Numbered from the stretch's first letter, positions 10,152 to 22,400 are shown. The stretch is 64,000 bases of DNA from Candidatus Woesearchaeota archaeon (GCA_016935985.1 JAFGPW010000006.1:25047-89046); one strand, 5' to 3'. Notes: a model not told the origin generated them from the sequence alone. Translations and numbers: made by a program.

Positions 10152-12833
10152 TTGACGATGAGGAACAGGCATACAAAAAGGGGTGAGCTAGGTTACCGGT
10201 CTCTCATAGCTCTCTATCTTGTCATCAATGTCATGGCTGTCCCCTTGATCTTCGCGGCACCGGAGGACAACCCGGAATCGATGGAGATCGAAAGGGATAT
10301 CCAGGAAACGCAGCATGGGTTCTCTTCGATAGTGACCTTAGAGGATGCTGCGGGGGTTCTGGACGGTGAGAGCCCAATCGGATTCTCTGACGGGCTCCTG
10401 CCGCTTGTGCTGCTCACCTTGATCATGAGTCTCGGCGCGGTATCATTCATCTTCAAAGGGACGAAGGGACAGGTGACGGTCTTCATCATCATCGGCATCA
10501 TCCTCCTCTTCTCGACAGCGCTTATATTCTATATCCGGAGCAGGATAACCGAAGAGACCTTGGCATCCGAGATAATCGTGACCGAGAAGATACCCATCCA
10601 GCTGCAGCCGATAAAGGAGTATGTCGAGGACTGCGTCGAGATCGAGGCGAAGGAGGCGTTGAAACGGCTTGGCGAGCAAGGAGGATACATCGATACGTCC
10701 TCATTGTACCTTGACCCCTTCTCCCCGACCGAATCTGAAGGCGTCGAGTTCTTCCCTGGGACCGGCTATATTATCCCTTACTGGCATTACATGACCGACG
10801 ATGATAGTTGCTTCTCGAACTGCGCCTTCTCGGGCGCCGAGGCAATCCCTCCCTTATGCAAGCCGACGAGCGGATGCATCTATGACGGTCCGGACTCCTT
10901 CGAGGTGAAGGCTGAGGCCTATATAGAGGAGAACCTCATCCAATGCCTCAACGGATTTCAGTCATTCGAGGAGCAGGGGTATACGTTCCAGATCGAAGGC
11001 GACCCCGAGGTCAATATGAACATAAAGGAGCGGGCGATCGACCAGGAGATGTCGACGGTTTCCGTGTACATGAAATTCCCCGTCAAAGTCACCCGCGGAG
11101 ATGCGTCAACCCGCGTCACCGAATACTATACGACCTTCGAGTCGGGCATCTATGACCTCTATGTCATGGCGATCGACCTCGTGCAGAGCGAGCGTGAGGA
11201 GTGCACGTTCGAGGAATACATCACGAACGCGCTCTCCTTTTACCAGGGGTTCGACGCCCACCAGCTCCCCCCGTACGCCGAGGAACGCATAGGCGAGTCG
11301 GTCGATACAACCTGGTTCCTCGATCAGGTGAAGGGGGATATCAAGCCCATCACCATGCGCGCCATCAGGCAGATGGGTTTCTATGGCGCCCTGAATTTCG
11401 CATGGCCTGAGGTCGAGGCGGACCAATATGAAGACATGCGACAGGCCATCCAGGACCAGCATGTGGTGTTCCCATTCGATGTGTTCTATGACGCAGACAT
11501 ACACGCGGAATATTTCGATTGGTGGGAACCTTACCTCCAGATAAACCCCAACGAGGGCGGCATGATAAAGCCAGATTCGCAGCGGTACAACGGGCCGGGG
11601 ATACTCGCGGTCCTCTATCAGGGGCTTTCCACAACCTACTACAACTTCATGTACCAGTATTCGTTCCCGGTCGTCATCCAGCTCAAGAAACGCCTCACCG
11701 ATGATTCCATCTACACGATGCGGTATGCCATCGAGGTCAATATCAGGAACAACCAGTGCCTGACGAGGGGGAGCGAGCTCACCTTAGAGGCTCCCATCAC
11801 GACCACCTTCATCTGCGATGAGGATGTGATGGGGCTCGGCGATGAGATGGCGATAAAGGTGACCGACAAGCAGACAGGGCAGCCGCTCGACAACGTATCG
11901 GTGATGTATTATGTCGGGCCGTCCTGCTATCTGGGCGTAACCGATGGGAACGGGTCGCTGGAGACGCACGTCCCTGACGCATTCGGCGGATTCATCTCGC
12001 TGTCGAAGGATGGATATCTCGAGAAGAGGATCCATTCATTCGATTTCTCTTCCACGCTCCAGGTCGAGCTCCTGCCGTTTGTTGATGTGAACATAACCTA
12101 CAAGACGATCGACCCGACACTCCTCGAACAGATGCAGACCGTGCCGTCGTTGCAGCAGGGGTATGCGCTCAGGGCGCAGCAGGGAGGCACACTCTATTCG
12201 AATGACAGCGTTATCACGAGCATCCGCCGTGTCCCGGCAGACTACTCGGAGGGAGAGCATCAGCTCGTCACGACCTACAACAACGGCACGAACATACCGA
12301 GTTCCATCGAACTCGTCCCCGGACGCTATCAGGTGGAAGCCCTCCTCTTCAAGAAGGAGTATAACATAACCATACCTGAAGAGCAGGACATCGTCTGCGT
12401 GGATCACACCGGTGACGGCGTCTCCTGCGAGAAACGGCCGGTGGACCCCAACTGCGGACCCGACAGGGGAAGCAGCGATTCCGCCTGGAAGGCCAGCGAC
12501 TGCGCCTATACGGGCGGTTATGAATGCTGGTGCGACACGCCCTGGTGGTGGGTGGCTTCCACGCCGAGCGTCAGCGAATGCTGCGATGCGCACGATGAGA
12601 TAGTCTATGAAGAGATGCCGCTCACCACATTCCCGAACGGCGGAGCGGTGCTGAGCAATGACACGACCTATTTCATCATACCCTCATACTCCTCGCTGTC
12701 GAGCTCGAATGAGATCGTCATCTACCTCTTCAGGGAAGACGTCCCGACACGGCACTTCCATCTCGAGGATTTCAACGCGTTCGAAGAGAAATCATCCCAA
12801 CATGTATGGATGATAGAGCCTGAGATACGATGA
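10152..12833 (+). CDS. Membrane-anchored surface protein with internal KGQVTVFIIIGIILLFS segment (893 aa)
   Basis: ORF; signal peptide, hydrophobic QVTxFIIIG segment shared with 14542..16455, followed by conserved LQPIKEYVEDC...GGYID. Confidence 0.85.
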   Translation: MTMRNRHTKRGELGYRSLIALYLVINVMAVPLIFAAPEDNPESMEIERDIQETQHGFSSIVTLEDAAGVLDGESPIGFSDGLLPLVLLTLIMSLGAVSFIFKGTKGQVTVFIIIGIILLFSTALIFYIRSRITEETLASEIIVTEKIPIQLQPIKEYVEDCVEIEAKEALKRLGEQGGYIDTSSLYLDPFSPTESEGVEFFPGTGYIIPYWHYMTDDDSCFSNCAFSGAEAIPPLCKPTSGCIYDGPDSFEVKAEAYIEENLIQCLNGFQSFEEQGYTFQIEGDPEVNMNIKERAIDQEMSTVSVYMKFPVKVTRGDASTRVTEYYTTFESGIYDLYVMAIDLVQSEREECTFEEYITNALSFYQGFDAHQLPPYAEERIGESVDTTWFLDQVKGDIKPITMRAIRQMGFYGALNFAWPEVEADQYEDMRQAIQDQHVVFPFDVFYDADIHAEYFDWWEPYLQINPNEGGMIKPDSQRYNGPGILAVLYQGLSTTYYNFMYQYSFPVVIQLKKRLTDDSIYTMRYAIEVNIRNNQCLTRGSELTLEAPITTTFICDEDVMGLGDEMAIKVTDKQTGQPLDNVSVMYYVGPSCYLGVTDGNGSLETHVPDAFGGFISLSKDGYLEKRIHSFDFSSTLQVELLPFVDVNITYKTIDPTLLEQMQTVPSLQQGYALRAQQGGTLYSNDSVITSIRRVPADYSEGEHQLVTTYNNGTNIPSSIELVPGRYQVEALLFKKEYNITIPEEQDIVCVDHTGDGVSCEKRPVDPNCGPDRGSSDSAWKASDCAYTGGYECWCDTPWWWVASTPSVSECCDAHDEIVYEEMPLTTFPNGGAVLSNDTTYFIIPSYSSLSSSNEIVIYLFREDVPTRHFHLEDFNAFEEKSSQHVWMIEPEIR

Positions 12834-13591
12834 GACCTCTTGCAGGAAGAATCGAATCATCTATTTTCGTGGCTTCGCTCCGTAGCCTCAACCTGAGGCA
12901 TCTCTACGCGGTCCTGTTCCAGCTTGGCTTCATCCTGGCCCTGTACCTATTCTCCTGGATCATGACGCGCGTGTTCCGGTTTTCGGCCATCATGCAGGAG
13001 AGTCAGCAGGCGATGACAGAAGCCCTTACTTCAGGGACGACTGACAGCCTCTCTTCGCTCCTTTTCCAGATGACCTTCCTTGTCATCGCGTATGCGCTGC
13101 TGATGCTCGCCCTCTTCGCGCTCTTCGAGCATTTCATCCTTTCTTATCTCATGAAGAGACGAATGTCGCTGATGGGGTGGCTCAAGGCCTCGCTGATCCT
13201 GCTGATGAACCTCCTTTGCCTGCTGCTGTCCTTCTTCGTCCTTCGGGCGATCATCCAGCAAGCGGCCCTCCCTTACCTTGTGTTGGCGGCGATCCTCCTC
13301 TTCGCTTATACGACCATCATCTCGCTTATCCATGCGTCGTATTCGGCCACGGTCATCTCCGCCGTTTTCGGCGGTTTCGCCATGGCGTTCAAGAGGTTTC
13401 GGGCTTTCCTTTCCTTCGCTGGAGTCATAGGGGTGATGTTCATCTTTCTCACTATCCTCTTCCTCCTGTATCTGCTGGGATTCGACTGGCATCCAATAAT
13501 ATCGTTCGTAGGGCTTCTTATCATCATGGTCTGGGCGAGACAGTACCTCGTCCTGTCATGCACGAGGAACGCCATTATCTCCACTAAATGA
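12830..13591 (+). CDS. Polytopic membrane protein (253 aa)
   Basis: ATGA overlap with upstream CDS; several hydrophobic helices. Confidence 0.8.
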   Translation: MRPLAGRIESSIFVASLRSLNLRHLYAVLFQLGFILALYLFSWIMTRVFRFSAIMQESQQAMTEALTSGTTDSLSSLLFQMTFLVIAYALLMLALFALFEHFILSYLMKRRMSLMGWLKASLILLMNLLCLLLSFFVLRAIIQQAALPYLVLAAILLFAYTTIISLIHASYSATVISAVFGGFAMAFKRFRAFLSFAGVIGVMFIFLTILFLLYLLGFDWHPIISFVGLLIIMVWARQYLVLSCTRNAIISTK

Positions 13592-13604
13592 TAGTCACAT
13601 AGGA

Positions 13605-13612
13605 TTTATATA
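13605..13612 (+). promoter_or_regulatory. TATA-box-like element upstream of 13635 CDS
   Basis: tttatata about 23-30 nt before ATG, spacing compatible with leaderless archaeal transcription. Confidence 0.5.
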
Positions 13613-13634
13613 ATTAGGGAGCCACTTCGCACCC

Positions 13635-14483
13635 ATGAACTTGATGAAACTTCTCTGGATCATCACCATCCTCATCTACCTCTCCGCCGGCATCATCCTG
13701 GTGATGAACATTCTGGGGGGGACGGCTATTACACAGTCTCTCGAACCTCTGACCGACGTTACTAATCCCAAGAGAATGATCGAGACTGTCCTGCTTCCAC
13801 CCTCCCGGTCCCAGAATGTCACGGTACCAGACAAGATTGAAATGGTGACAGCCGATAAGGGCACGACCGAGACATTAGTGACGAAAGCCCCGCGAAAATC
13901 AGGGATCAACTTCGAAGAGTTCAGCTTCACCAAGAACTCCAAGGTGATAATCCTCCAGGCGACTGTCGTCGGATTCACGAACGAATTACGGACCTTCCCC
14001 TTGCCTTCATTCCAGCCGATCTGCGTCCCATCCAATGATATGGATGTCCAGGAGATCAGGGCGTTCGACGTCCAAGACTACTATGATTCGTACGAGAACC
14101 TCACCGGTAAAAGGATGACAATCGAAGAATCACGGATCGACCAGATGAACCTCCAGATACAGGCTGCCCTCCTAGCTCGACAGAAAGAGATTGAAGAGTC
14201 TCCGCAATGCGAAGTCCAACAACAAGAATTTGAGGGTCTTAGGTATTTTTCCGGATATACACTCTCATTGTACACGACGCGAGACGGGCGTAGGATACCT
14301 GAGCTATCGAACTCAGCTCTCGTATCACGTGAGTTTATGGAAACCACGAAGAAGTCAGAGGATCACATCTCCAAGACGATCTCGCTGGAAAGACTCATAT
14401 CCGGCCGCTATATCATGAACCTGACATTGACCGATCAGGTTTCCGGGTCCTCAAATTCTCATATCGAGACTTTCACCATTTGA
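13635..14483 (+). CDS. Single-pass membrane/secreted protein of unknown function (282 aa)
   Basis: ORF, N-terminal TM, TATA-like box upstream. Confidence 0.75.
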   Translation: MNLMKLLWIITILIYLSAGIILVMNILGGTAITQSLEPLTDVTNPKRMIETVLLPPSRSQNVTVPDKIEMVTADKGTTETLVTKAPRKSGINFEEFSFTKNSKVIILQATVVGFTNELRTFPLPSFQPICVPSNDMDVQEIRAFDVQDYYDSYENLTGKRMTIEESRIDQMNLQIQAALLARQKEIEESPQCEVQQQEFEGLRYFSGYTLSLYTTRDGRRIPELSNSALVSREFMETTKKSEDHISKTISLERLISGRYIMNLTLTDQVSGSSNSHIETFTI

Positions 14484-14541
14484 AATGTACTTCTTTTCGA
14501 AGAGAAAAATATATATACAGCAAGCCCGATGATTAGACGGT

Positions 14542-16455
14542 ATGGTAAAAAAGGGGCGACACCATAAGATAGATATATCACTCTTGAGAAGTAATGACAG
14601 AAAAGCCCAGGTGACCGCCTTCATCGTGATCGGCCTCATCTTCCTCTTCGCCATCGGCCTCTTCCTCTACATCAGGGAGCAGGTGACCGTCTTCGAGCCC
14701 GAGCAGGTGCTCCCTCCCGAGCTCCAGCCGGTGAAGCGGTATGTCGACGAGTGCCTCCAGCAGACCGCGCGTGAGGCGGTGCTCCTCGCCGGAGCGAACG
14801 GCGGCTTCATCGATATCCCCGATGAGATACTGCTTGACCCCTTCGCCGGCATCATGGCAGGGCCGTTCGAGTCGGCCAAAGTGCCCCTCTGGTACTTCGA
14901 GGGCGACAACCGCAAGCCGTCGCTCGACTACATCCAGTACGAGATGCAGTCCTACATCGAGGAGCATATCAACGACTGCCTCGGCGATTTCGAAGCATTC
15001 AGCGGGCAGTTCGAGATCTCGAGACTCGACCTCCCGGAAGCGGAGGTGACCCTCGCCGAGAAGGACATCGCGATAACGATGACGCTTCCCATCCGGCTCG
15101 AGTCGCTCGGCGCGCCTGAATCGAGCGTCATCGACCGCTACAGCGTCAAGATCCCAGTGCGGCTGAAGAAGGCCTACGAGCTCGCGAGCGCGCTCATGAA
15201 CTATGAGAACGAGCACCTCTTCATCGAGGACGTGGCGCTCGACCTCATCGCCATGGACCCTGAGATACCCTACACCGACTTCGAGTTCAGGTGCCAGCCG
15301 AGGATATGGTATGTCCAAGACGTCCATGACCGGATACAGACGCTGCTCGCGGTGAACCTGCCCTGGCTACGCATCAACGGCACCGATTTCGTCCCGATAC
15401 CCGGCGAGTTCGGCTACGCGAAGAACCACTACTACTACAGCATCGGGCTGGAAGAGCCGTATCCCTATCTCAAGGTGGCCTTCACCTACGACCCGTCATG
15501 GGACCTGGACATGTATGTGCGGCCGAACGACGGCGCGGTCCTGCGCTCGGATTCGCAGCAGGGGTCGGACATCCTCCGCTGGTTCTGCATGCACACCTGG
15601 CACTTCACCTATGACCTCGTCTTCCCGGTCATGGTGACGATCGTCGACGAGGGCGACCTCGACACCGAGCCGTTCGCCTTCTCCTTCGGCTTCGAGGCGC
15701 GCATCGACCACAACCGCGGCGTGCGGGAGGTCTATCCCCTCAGCGCGTTCGAGTTCACCGACCAGCCCCAGGCAGCGGCCTTCTGCAACGAGAATCCCGC
15801 AGGCATGGTCACCATCTACACCGTGAACAACGAGACGCGGGAGGATGTGGTGGGCGTGAACATCACCTACACCTGCCTGCGCTACGCCTGCGAGATGGGC
15901 GAGACCGAATGGCTCTCCTACGGCGCCGCCGCCGGCATGTCCAAGCAGTTCCCGCTCTGCATCAACGGCCTGCTCCGCGCGACGAAGGAGGGCTTCATGG
16001 ACTACGAGACCTTCCTCTCGACCGACTTCGACCGCTCCCTCACCATCCCGCTCACTCCGCTCAAGGCGCTCGACTATGACGTCATCAAGATGGACCGCGA
16101 TAACCCCACCTTCCCGCGGACCGTCTCAGGCGAGGAGTCGGCGCTCATCATGCTCAGGGCGAAGGATGATACCTACCGGCAGACCGCCTATTATCCCAAC
16201 GAGTTCGACGAGCCGCTCTACCTGCTCGCCGACAGGGACGTGACCTATGACGTGGATGTCTATATCATGGACGCCGACGGCATGACCGGCGGCTACAAGG
16301 GCGAGTGGGCGGTCGCCTGGGACGACCTGTACTACCATAATACGGTCAGGTTCTTCGTCGTCGAGGACACCGATATGGACGAGGACGAGATGTTCGAGTT
16401 CTTTTCAGACCTCGAGACCATCAGCGGGCTCGTCACCCCGCCGCAACTTATTTAA
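14542..16455 (+). CDS. Membrane-anchored surface protein, paralogue of 10152..12833 (637 aa)
   Basis: KAQVTAFIVIGLIFLFAIGLFLYIREQ...LQPVKRYVDECLQQTAREAVLLAGANGGFIDIP aligns by eye with the 10152 product. Confidence 0.85.
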   Translation: MVKKGRHHKIDISLLRSNDRKAQVTAFIVIGLIFLFAIGLFLYIREQVTVFEPEQVLPPELQPVKRYVDECLQQTAREAVLLAGANGGFIDIPDEILLDPFAGIMAGPFESAKVPLWYFEGDNRKPSLDYIQYEMQSYIEEHINDCLGDFEAFSGQFEISRLDLPEAEVTLAEKDIAITMTLPIRLESLGAPESSVIDRYSVKIPVRLKKAYELASALMNYENEHLFIEDVALDLIAMDPEIPYTDFEFRCQPRIWYVQDVHDRIQTLLAVNLPWLRINGTDFVPIPGEFGYAKNHYYYSIGLEEPYPYLKVAFTYDPSWDLDMYVRPNDGAVLRSDSQQGSDILRWFCMHTWHFTYDLVFPVMVTIVDEGDLDTEPFAFSFGFEARIDHNRGVREVYPLSAFEFTDQPQAAAFCNENPAGMVTIYTVNNETREDVVGVNITYTCLRYACEMGETEWLSYGAAAGMSKQFPLCINGLLRATKEGFMDYETFLSTDFDRSLTIPLTPLKALDYDVIKMDRDNPTFPRTVSGEESALIMLRAKDDTYRQTAYYPNEFDEPLYLLADRDVTYDVDVYIMDADGMTGGYKGEWAVAWDDLYYHNTVRFFVVEDTDMDEDEMFEFFSDLETISGLVTPPQLI

Positions 16456-16476
16456 ACAGGCAGAGCGAGAACGACC

Positions 16477-19400
16477 ATGATGCCCTCCCGGACCCGCATC
16501 ACACGGAAGCTGACCTTCTGCGTGGTCCTCATGCTGCTCACGATGCCGTTCACCCTCGCCGATCAGCGGCATGACGTCGCGGTCCTGACCGTCTCTGAAC
16601 GGATCAATTGGGGAGGGGGCTTCTCGCGCGTGACGGCGTTCGGCGGCGCCACGAGCCCAGGAAGCTCAGCCGAGACGCTCCCGCTCCTCCAAGGGTCGCC
16701 TGCGCAGCTCGGGTTCAGCGTGCCATCCGGGATACAGAACGGCGACACCTTCGCGGTCGACATCACCATCGACGGCGTCCAGGACCTCGATGCCTGGGAG
16801 CTCAAGGTCGACGTCGACGATACCCGTCTGGCCTATGTGTCTCTGGTCGAGGGCCCCTTCCTGAACGAGAATGGCGGACGGACGACCACCTGCCCCCTGC
16901 CGAGCGACCAAGGTGCCGGCACCTACCTCTTCAGCTGCTTCCACAACCCGCCGTTCGTCTCCGGGACCGACGGGTCGGGCGTGCTCGCCACCCTGACCTT
17001 GACTGCCCAGCAGGATGGCACCTCCTCGCTCATGCTCTCGGACATCCTGCTCAAGGACCCTTCCCAGGCGACACTTGCATATTCCAGCTCGACCGGCTCG
17101 GTGCTCGTCGGCGGCCAGCAGCCGGTGATACTTTCGGACATCATGGCGAGCCCGGGGCCGGCTTCAGCGACCGTCTCCTGGACGACGAGCGTCCCTGCGA
17201 CCTCGGTCCTCTATTATGGGACCGACATGCCGCCTTCCACTATGGTCGAGGATACCGCGCTTGCGACGAGCCACAGCGTGGCCGTGACCGGGCTCCAGCA
17301 GCAGACGGCCTACAACTACATGGTCCGGAGCTGCGACGCGGGCGGCGTGTGCAACTCCAGCTCGGTCCTCTCCTTCACCACGCTCCAGCAGTCCCAGGGG
17401 CCGATCTTCATCACGCTCGACGGGCTCCCGGTCGCGACGAACCAGCAGGATATCTGGATATCGGGCGCCACCAAGGCCTTCGCGACTGTGCAGACCTTCC
17501 TCAACGACGACCTGAGCTTCCCCAACCGGATGGAGCTTCCTGATGGCAGCCAGGCCTATTCCATCACCGTGAATGCGAGCGGGACATTCAACTATTCGAC
17601 CTACCTCCTCGAGGGCATGAACCGGCTCGCGGTCCGCGCGCGTGACACCGACCTCACCGCCGCCTGGGCCTACCACAACGTGTCCCTCGACGCCACCCCT
17701 CCTGACATCGACTTCGGCGACTTCGACCCGCTCACCAACAAGAGCGAGATCGACCTCTCTGGCACCGTCTCCGAGACGGCCCTCGTCGACGTCTCGCTGA
17801 ACGGAACCTCACTCTTCTCCGATACAGTCTCCTCTTTCAATGTCACGGTTTCGCTCGCCGAGGGCAGCAACAACATCACGGTCGACGCGACCGACCTCGC
17901 CGGCAACACGCGCTCCTGGGAGTTCATGACCGGAAAGGACACGACGCCTCCGCAGATCGAGAACATCACGCCCGCCCCGAACACCTTCTTCTACGAGGGC
18001 TTCGGCGGCAACCTCGCCGGCTTCAACCAGGCCCAGACGATCGTCGACATCGAGGGCGACACCGAGCCGTACGCCAACCTCTCCCTCTACTACGGCTCGG
18101 CGACCGGCACGCCGTACAAGACGACGACCGCTGACGCCAACGGCCACTTCATCTTCGAGCAGGTCGACATCGAACGGGGCATCTACGGCTTCTCGGTCAC
18201 CGACCGCTGCAACGAGACCTGCTACGGCCGCGAGACGCAGAGCTACCAGATCTGCATGCAGCAGTGCATCGAGCAGCAGCACAACCAGCTCAAGAGCGAC
18301 CAGGACAAGATTGCCGACCTCTACATCGTCGGCGTCGACCGCTTCGGGCTCACGAGCAGCCCCTACCACTTCCAGTACCGCGTCGGCAACTGCTTCTCAG
18401 GAGGCATGAACTACAACATCATAAATGACATCCAGTTCCAGTCGCCGTCCATGCTCTCCCCGGAGCGGATCGAAGGAGGCACGGAGATCATCCAGTTCCT
18501 CCTCAACCTCACCTACCAGGGGCCCGGTGTCGACCCCCAGCCGATCGACGTCTCGCTCGAGCCCGCCTGCGAGGCGGAGTACATGCTCGAGGACGAGCGC
18601 TACCAGTACGGCTGCGAGATGTTCTCCTCCTCGCCGATATTCAAGCTGCCGAACGAGCAGAAGAACCTCTGGCTCTTCAGGTACAACCTCAACCGGCTCG
18701 ACACGAACACGAGCTTCACCTCAAAGGTGTGGAAGGACCTCGGGAACGAGGTCGTCTTCCCGGTCAAGGTCAAGCTCCGCTACAAGCACACCCTCCCGAC
18801 CGCGACCTACAACCCGCAATCCGGCGGCTACCAGAACCGCATCCAGGAGGAGATCCAGGTCAAATGCATGACCATCAACTATGTGCTCGATGACTCCAGG
18901 ATAGACCCGCGGAAGGTGCTCCCCGACTGGCTCATCAACGGGACGATCGAGTTCGCCGACAAGCAGATATCGAACATCGACGAGATCCTGCCGACGCTCG
19001 ACAAGTGGGTGCGGTACGCGGCTATCGGGTGCATCGGCGCGTTCCTCGTCCGGACGGTCTGGATGATCTACCGGAAGGTGACCTGCGCCGTCTCCGGTTG
19101 CGACTTGCTCCTGAAAGCGCAGAACGGTGCCAAGATGGGCACCCCTCTCGGCGATCTCGGCACGGTTGTCGACCCAAAGGGCGTCGCATCCTGCACACCC
19201 TGCCAGTCGGCATGGGAATTCGAGGCGACGCTCTACAAGTACTACCGCTACGCGTGCGACCGCGTGCTCTGCCACGGTAGCGCTCAAGGCGAACTGACTG
19301 GTGAAATTTCGGATAACGACCAGAAAATGCTGAACTGGCTCGAAGCAGACAACCTTCTCGAATGCATCAGCAAACAAGACAAGATAGTGAGCCTGTTTCC

Positions 19401-22400
19401 GCGCCCGTGCACAGAATACAAAGGCGAAGGGAAGGATGAGGTGAGTCTTCCGGTATGCTACCAGATCAATGGCAAGTACTACCGGATACCAAGAGGGTAT
19501 GTCTTCAATCCCCAGTCGCCGGAAGGCACCCTCATACTCGTACCACAAAACGACCAACAGCTCAGTTCCAAAGATACAATCAATGTCACCTTCAATTCAG
19601 ATACTGAAGTCATGATGACAGAACTGCAAGCCATAACTGCACAGATAGCATTGCAGGACTTTCAAACGACATGCCAGAAGCAATGCGACAATAAATCGAA
19701 GAACGGCGAGAAATATATCGGCAGGTGTGTCGCATATGACCAATGCCGTGACATCAAGCAGTATCTCAAGGGAGGCTACTCCTTCTCCATGGGGGGCGGC
19801 CCCTTGGTGATAGGCACCACTACCGATTGTTGGACTGAGGACCTGCCCTGCTGCTGTATCCCGAAAGTCGAGAACAAAACCTTGCCTTTCGGATTGCAGG
19901 CGCGGCCAGCCATGCGCACCGAAAAATGGGACTACCGCCTGTGGAAGGAGGGCCTTGTCGTGTACTCCAAATATTGGTATTACGATGAGCGGGATTTCCC
20001 TGCCTGCTTCGGCCAGACCAGCTGGATAGACCCTGACGACCATTATCTCGACCCGTCCGAGCATGTGGCAGCGTTCCAATGCCTCTGCTTGTCAGGGATA
20101 CGCGCACGTCTTGTCGCGATCCGGGAGATCCTCAACGGCCTCAGGGGCTGCATGCAGCAGATCAAGGAAACAGGAGAGGCGAATGCCGGAATATGCAAGG
20201 AGGTCTTCACGCAGTACGTGTGCGAGCTCCTCTGGCGGATCATCGAGCATTTTACAGATGATAAATGCCCGAACCTAAACGCCGGTGCAACAGTAGAATA
20301 TGACCAGCAGGACGAGTTTAAGGCGACGATGAATGCCATTTTCGGCGGCACCGGCGTGTTGTCAGAGATGCAGCAGGAGCTGAGGAGTGAATATGGCAAC
20401 GCAGTCATCGATGACCTCTTCCAAGGAGGAGAAGGGGCGATCGCGAAGAAGATATGCCTCGGAGCGCTCACCGGCGATTGGGGGCTCGACCTCGAGGACG
20501 TTTTGGACGCCGCCTACGAGGTCTCGTACAATACGCTCGTCACCGCCTGGCCAGCGGAACGCGAGTACCTCGCGTTCAATCCCTCGGACAACCAGGCGAC
20601 CTTCGAGTACGGCATGGCGCTCGACATCTTCGCCGGCTGCGACATCAGCCAGTACACGGTGCAGCTCGCCTGCGTGTCTGGGACCGAGATGGCGAAGTAC
20701 AACCTCAACTGCCTCTCTTCCAAGATGTACGGAGAGCAGCATCCCTTCCCGAGCGCGTGCGACTGCCAGAACCGGCCTGACGGCGAGATCGTCTGGCCGG
20801 TCGTCCAGGGCTACGGCGGCCCAATCCAGCGCGGCAAGTATGTCGACCGCAGCATCCACGAGATTGTCTCGAGCCCCTACCGTTTCAGCCACGTGAAGGT
20901 GACGATCGTGCCGCAGGACACCCGTGAAGACAACCTCGCGAAGTGCATCCCGGAAGAGCACCGCCAGGGCATCACCGGCGTGTTCTATTTCCCGATCCAT
21001 GATAAGACAGCCAGGGACATCCTCTCCTGCGCCTTCGACCAGACGCAGGCGATGTTCATGTGCGACCAGGGGACGCTGATGTGGGATGAGCGCGGCAAGG
21101 CATATTTCGTCGACCACCAGATCAACAGCGTGACCTCACGAGATTTCGGCCAGGGATCGGTCCCGACCGTCGAGGTCGTCAGCGGAAGTGAGGAGGGGCT
21201 GAAGATAAAGCCCACCATCTGGCTCTCCGACGCCGAACGGCCGCAGTGCCTCTATATCTCGCTCACGAAGAACGGGAACTTCATCAGCCTCACTGGCGAT
21301 CTGACTTCGACGCCGCGCAATGAAGAGGATATCAAGACGCAAGGGACGAAGCAGTACGAGTTCACGCTGGTGAACCCCAACGCGGTGCATCTTATTGGCG
21401 ACAGGAAAGCGGCATTCCCTGCAGGCGTTTCGGGAGAGGTGCTCAACAACAACATCCCCACCAGGAAACAGTTCACTATCCAAATAGGAGATTCTGAAGG
21501 GAACGGCCTCGATATGACCTCAGGATCTACAGACAATTTTTCAATAGCCGGCACCTCGAACGCCCCCACATCAACGGTCATATCTTCATTTATTAATGAG
21601 GCCAAGAATGGAGAAGACAATACGAGCGAGAGCAAATGGGTCTGGATCGCGAATGGTAAGATGTATGTGAAATTCGATGAGGCGAAGGTGCGCATCGACG
21701 GTATCGCCCCGCCCGCCGTCCAGCAGGGGAAAACGAGCAGCATCTATCCTTACACCATCTCCGTCGAACCTGCTGAATCCGGCAACCTCCAAGACACATG
21801 GGACCTGCATTACGAACTTAGGCACATGCCAGAGAACGGGACCAGCTGCTCTGAATCGATCTCGAACGACGTCGTCTACCATCTCGGCGAGAAGCAGGCG
21901 AAGGACTTCGAGATACTCGTCAAGCCGCAGGGAGGGGCGTCCGGTCCGCAAATCTATGATATAAAAAAGAGAATCCGGGGGAACGACCTCAACTACAATC
22001 AACCGCTCTTCCTCGTCGAGGCGACACTCACCGGCCAGGAGATAACTTCTGCTGTGGCTAGGATCACCAAGGAGAAGGAGGTCACCGGCCAGATGCAGGA
22101 AGTGGTCTATCTCGAGACTCAGATGAACCTAGTCAACCAGAACCAGAACAGATATGAGGTGGACTTCGTCGGCACCGAGAACAGTGCAGTCCTCGGGACC
22201 TCACCATCCTGGAAAACCAGTAATAAATACGCGGTCACCGACGCGGAGATCGTGCTGCGGGTCAACTCCGTCGACAAGCACACCGGTGAGAAGGTGACGA
22301 TACAGTGCGGACCTTCCAAAGGAGGAAAATATGGTAAATGTGGAATCAAAATGTGCGCTCAAGAAAAATTAATTGTTGATCCCCTCCCAGGATTCGCCCT

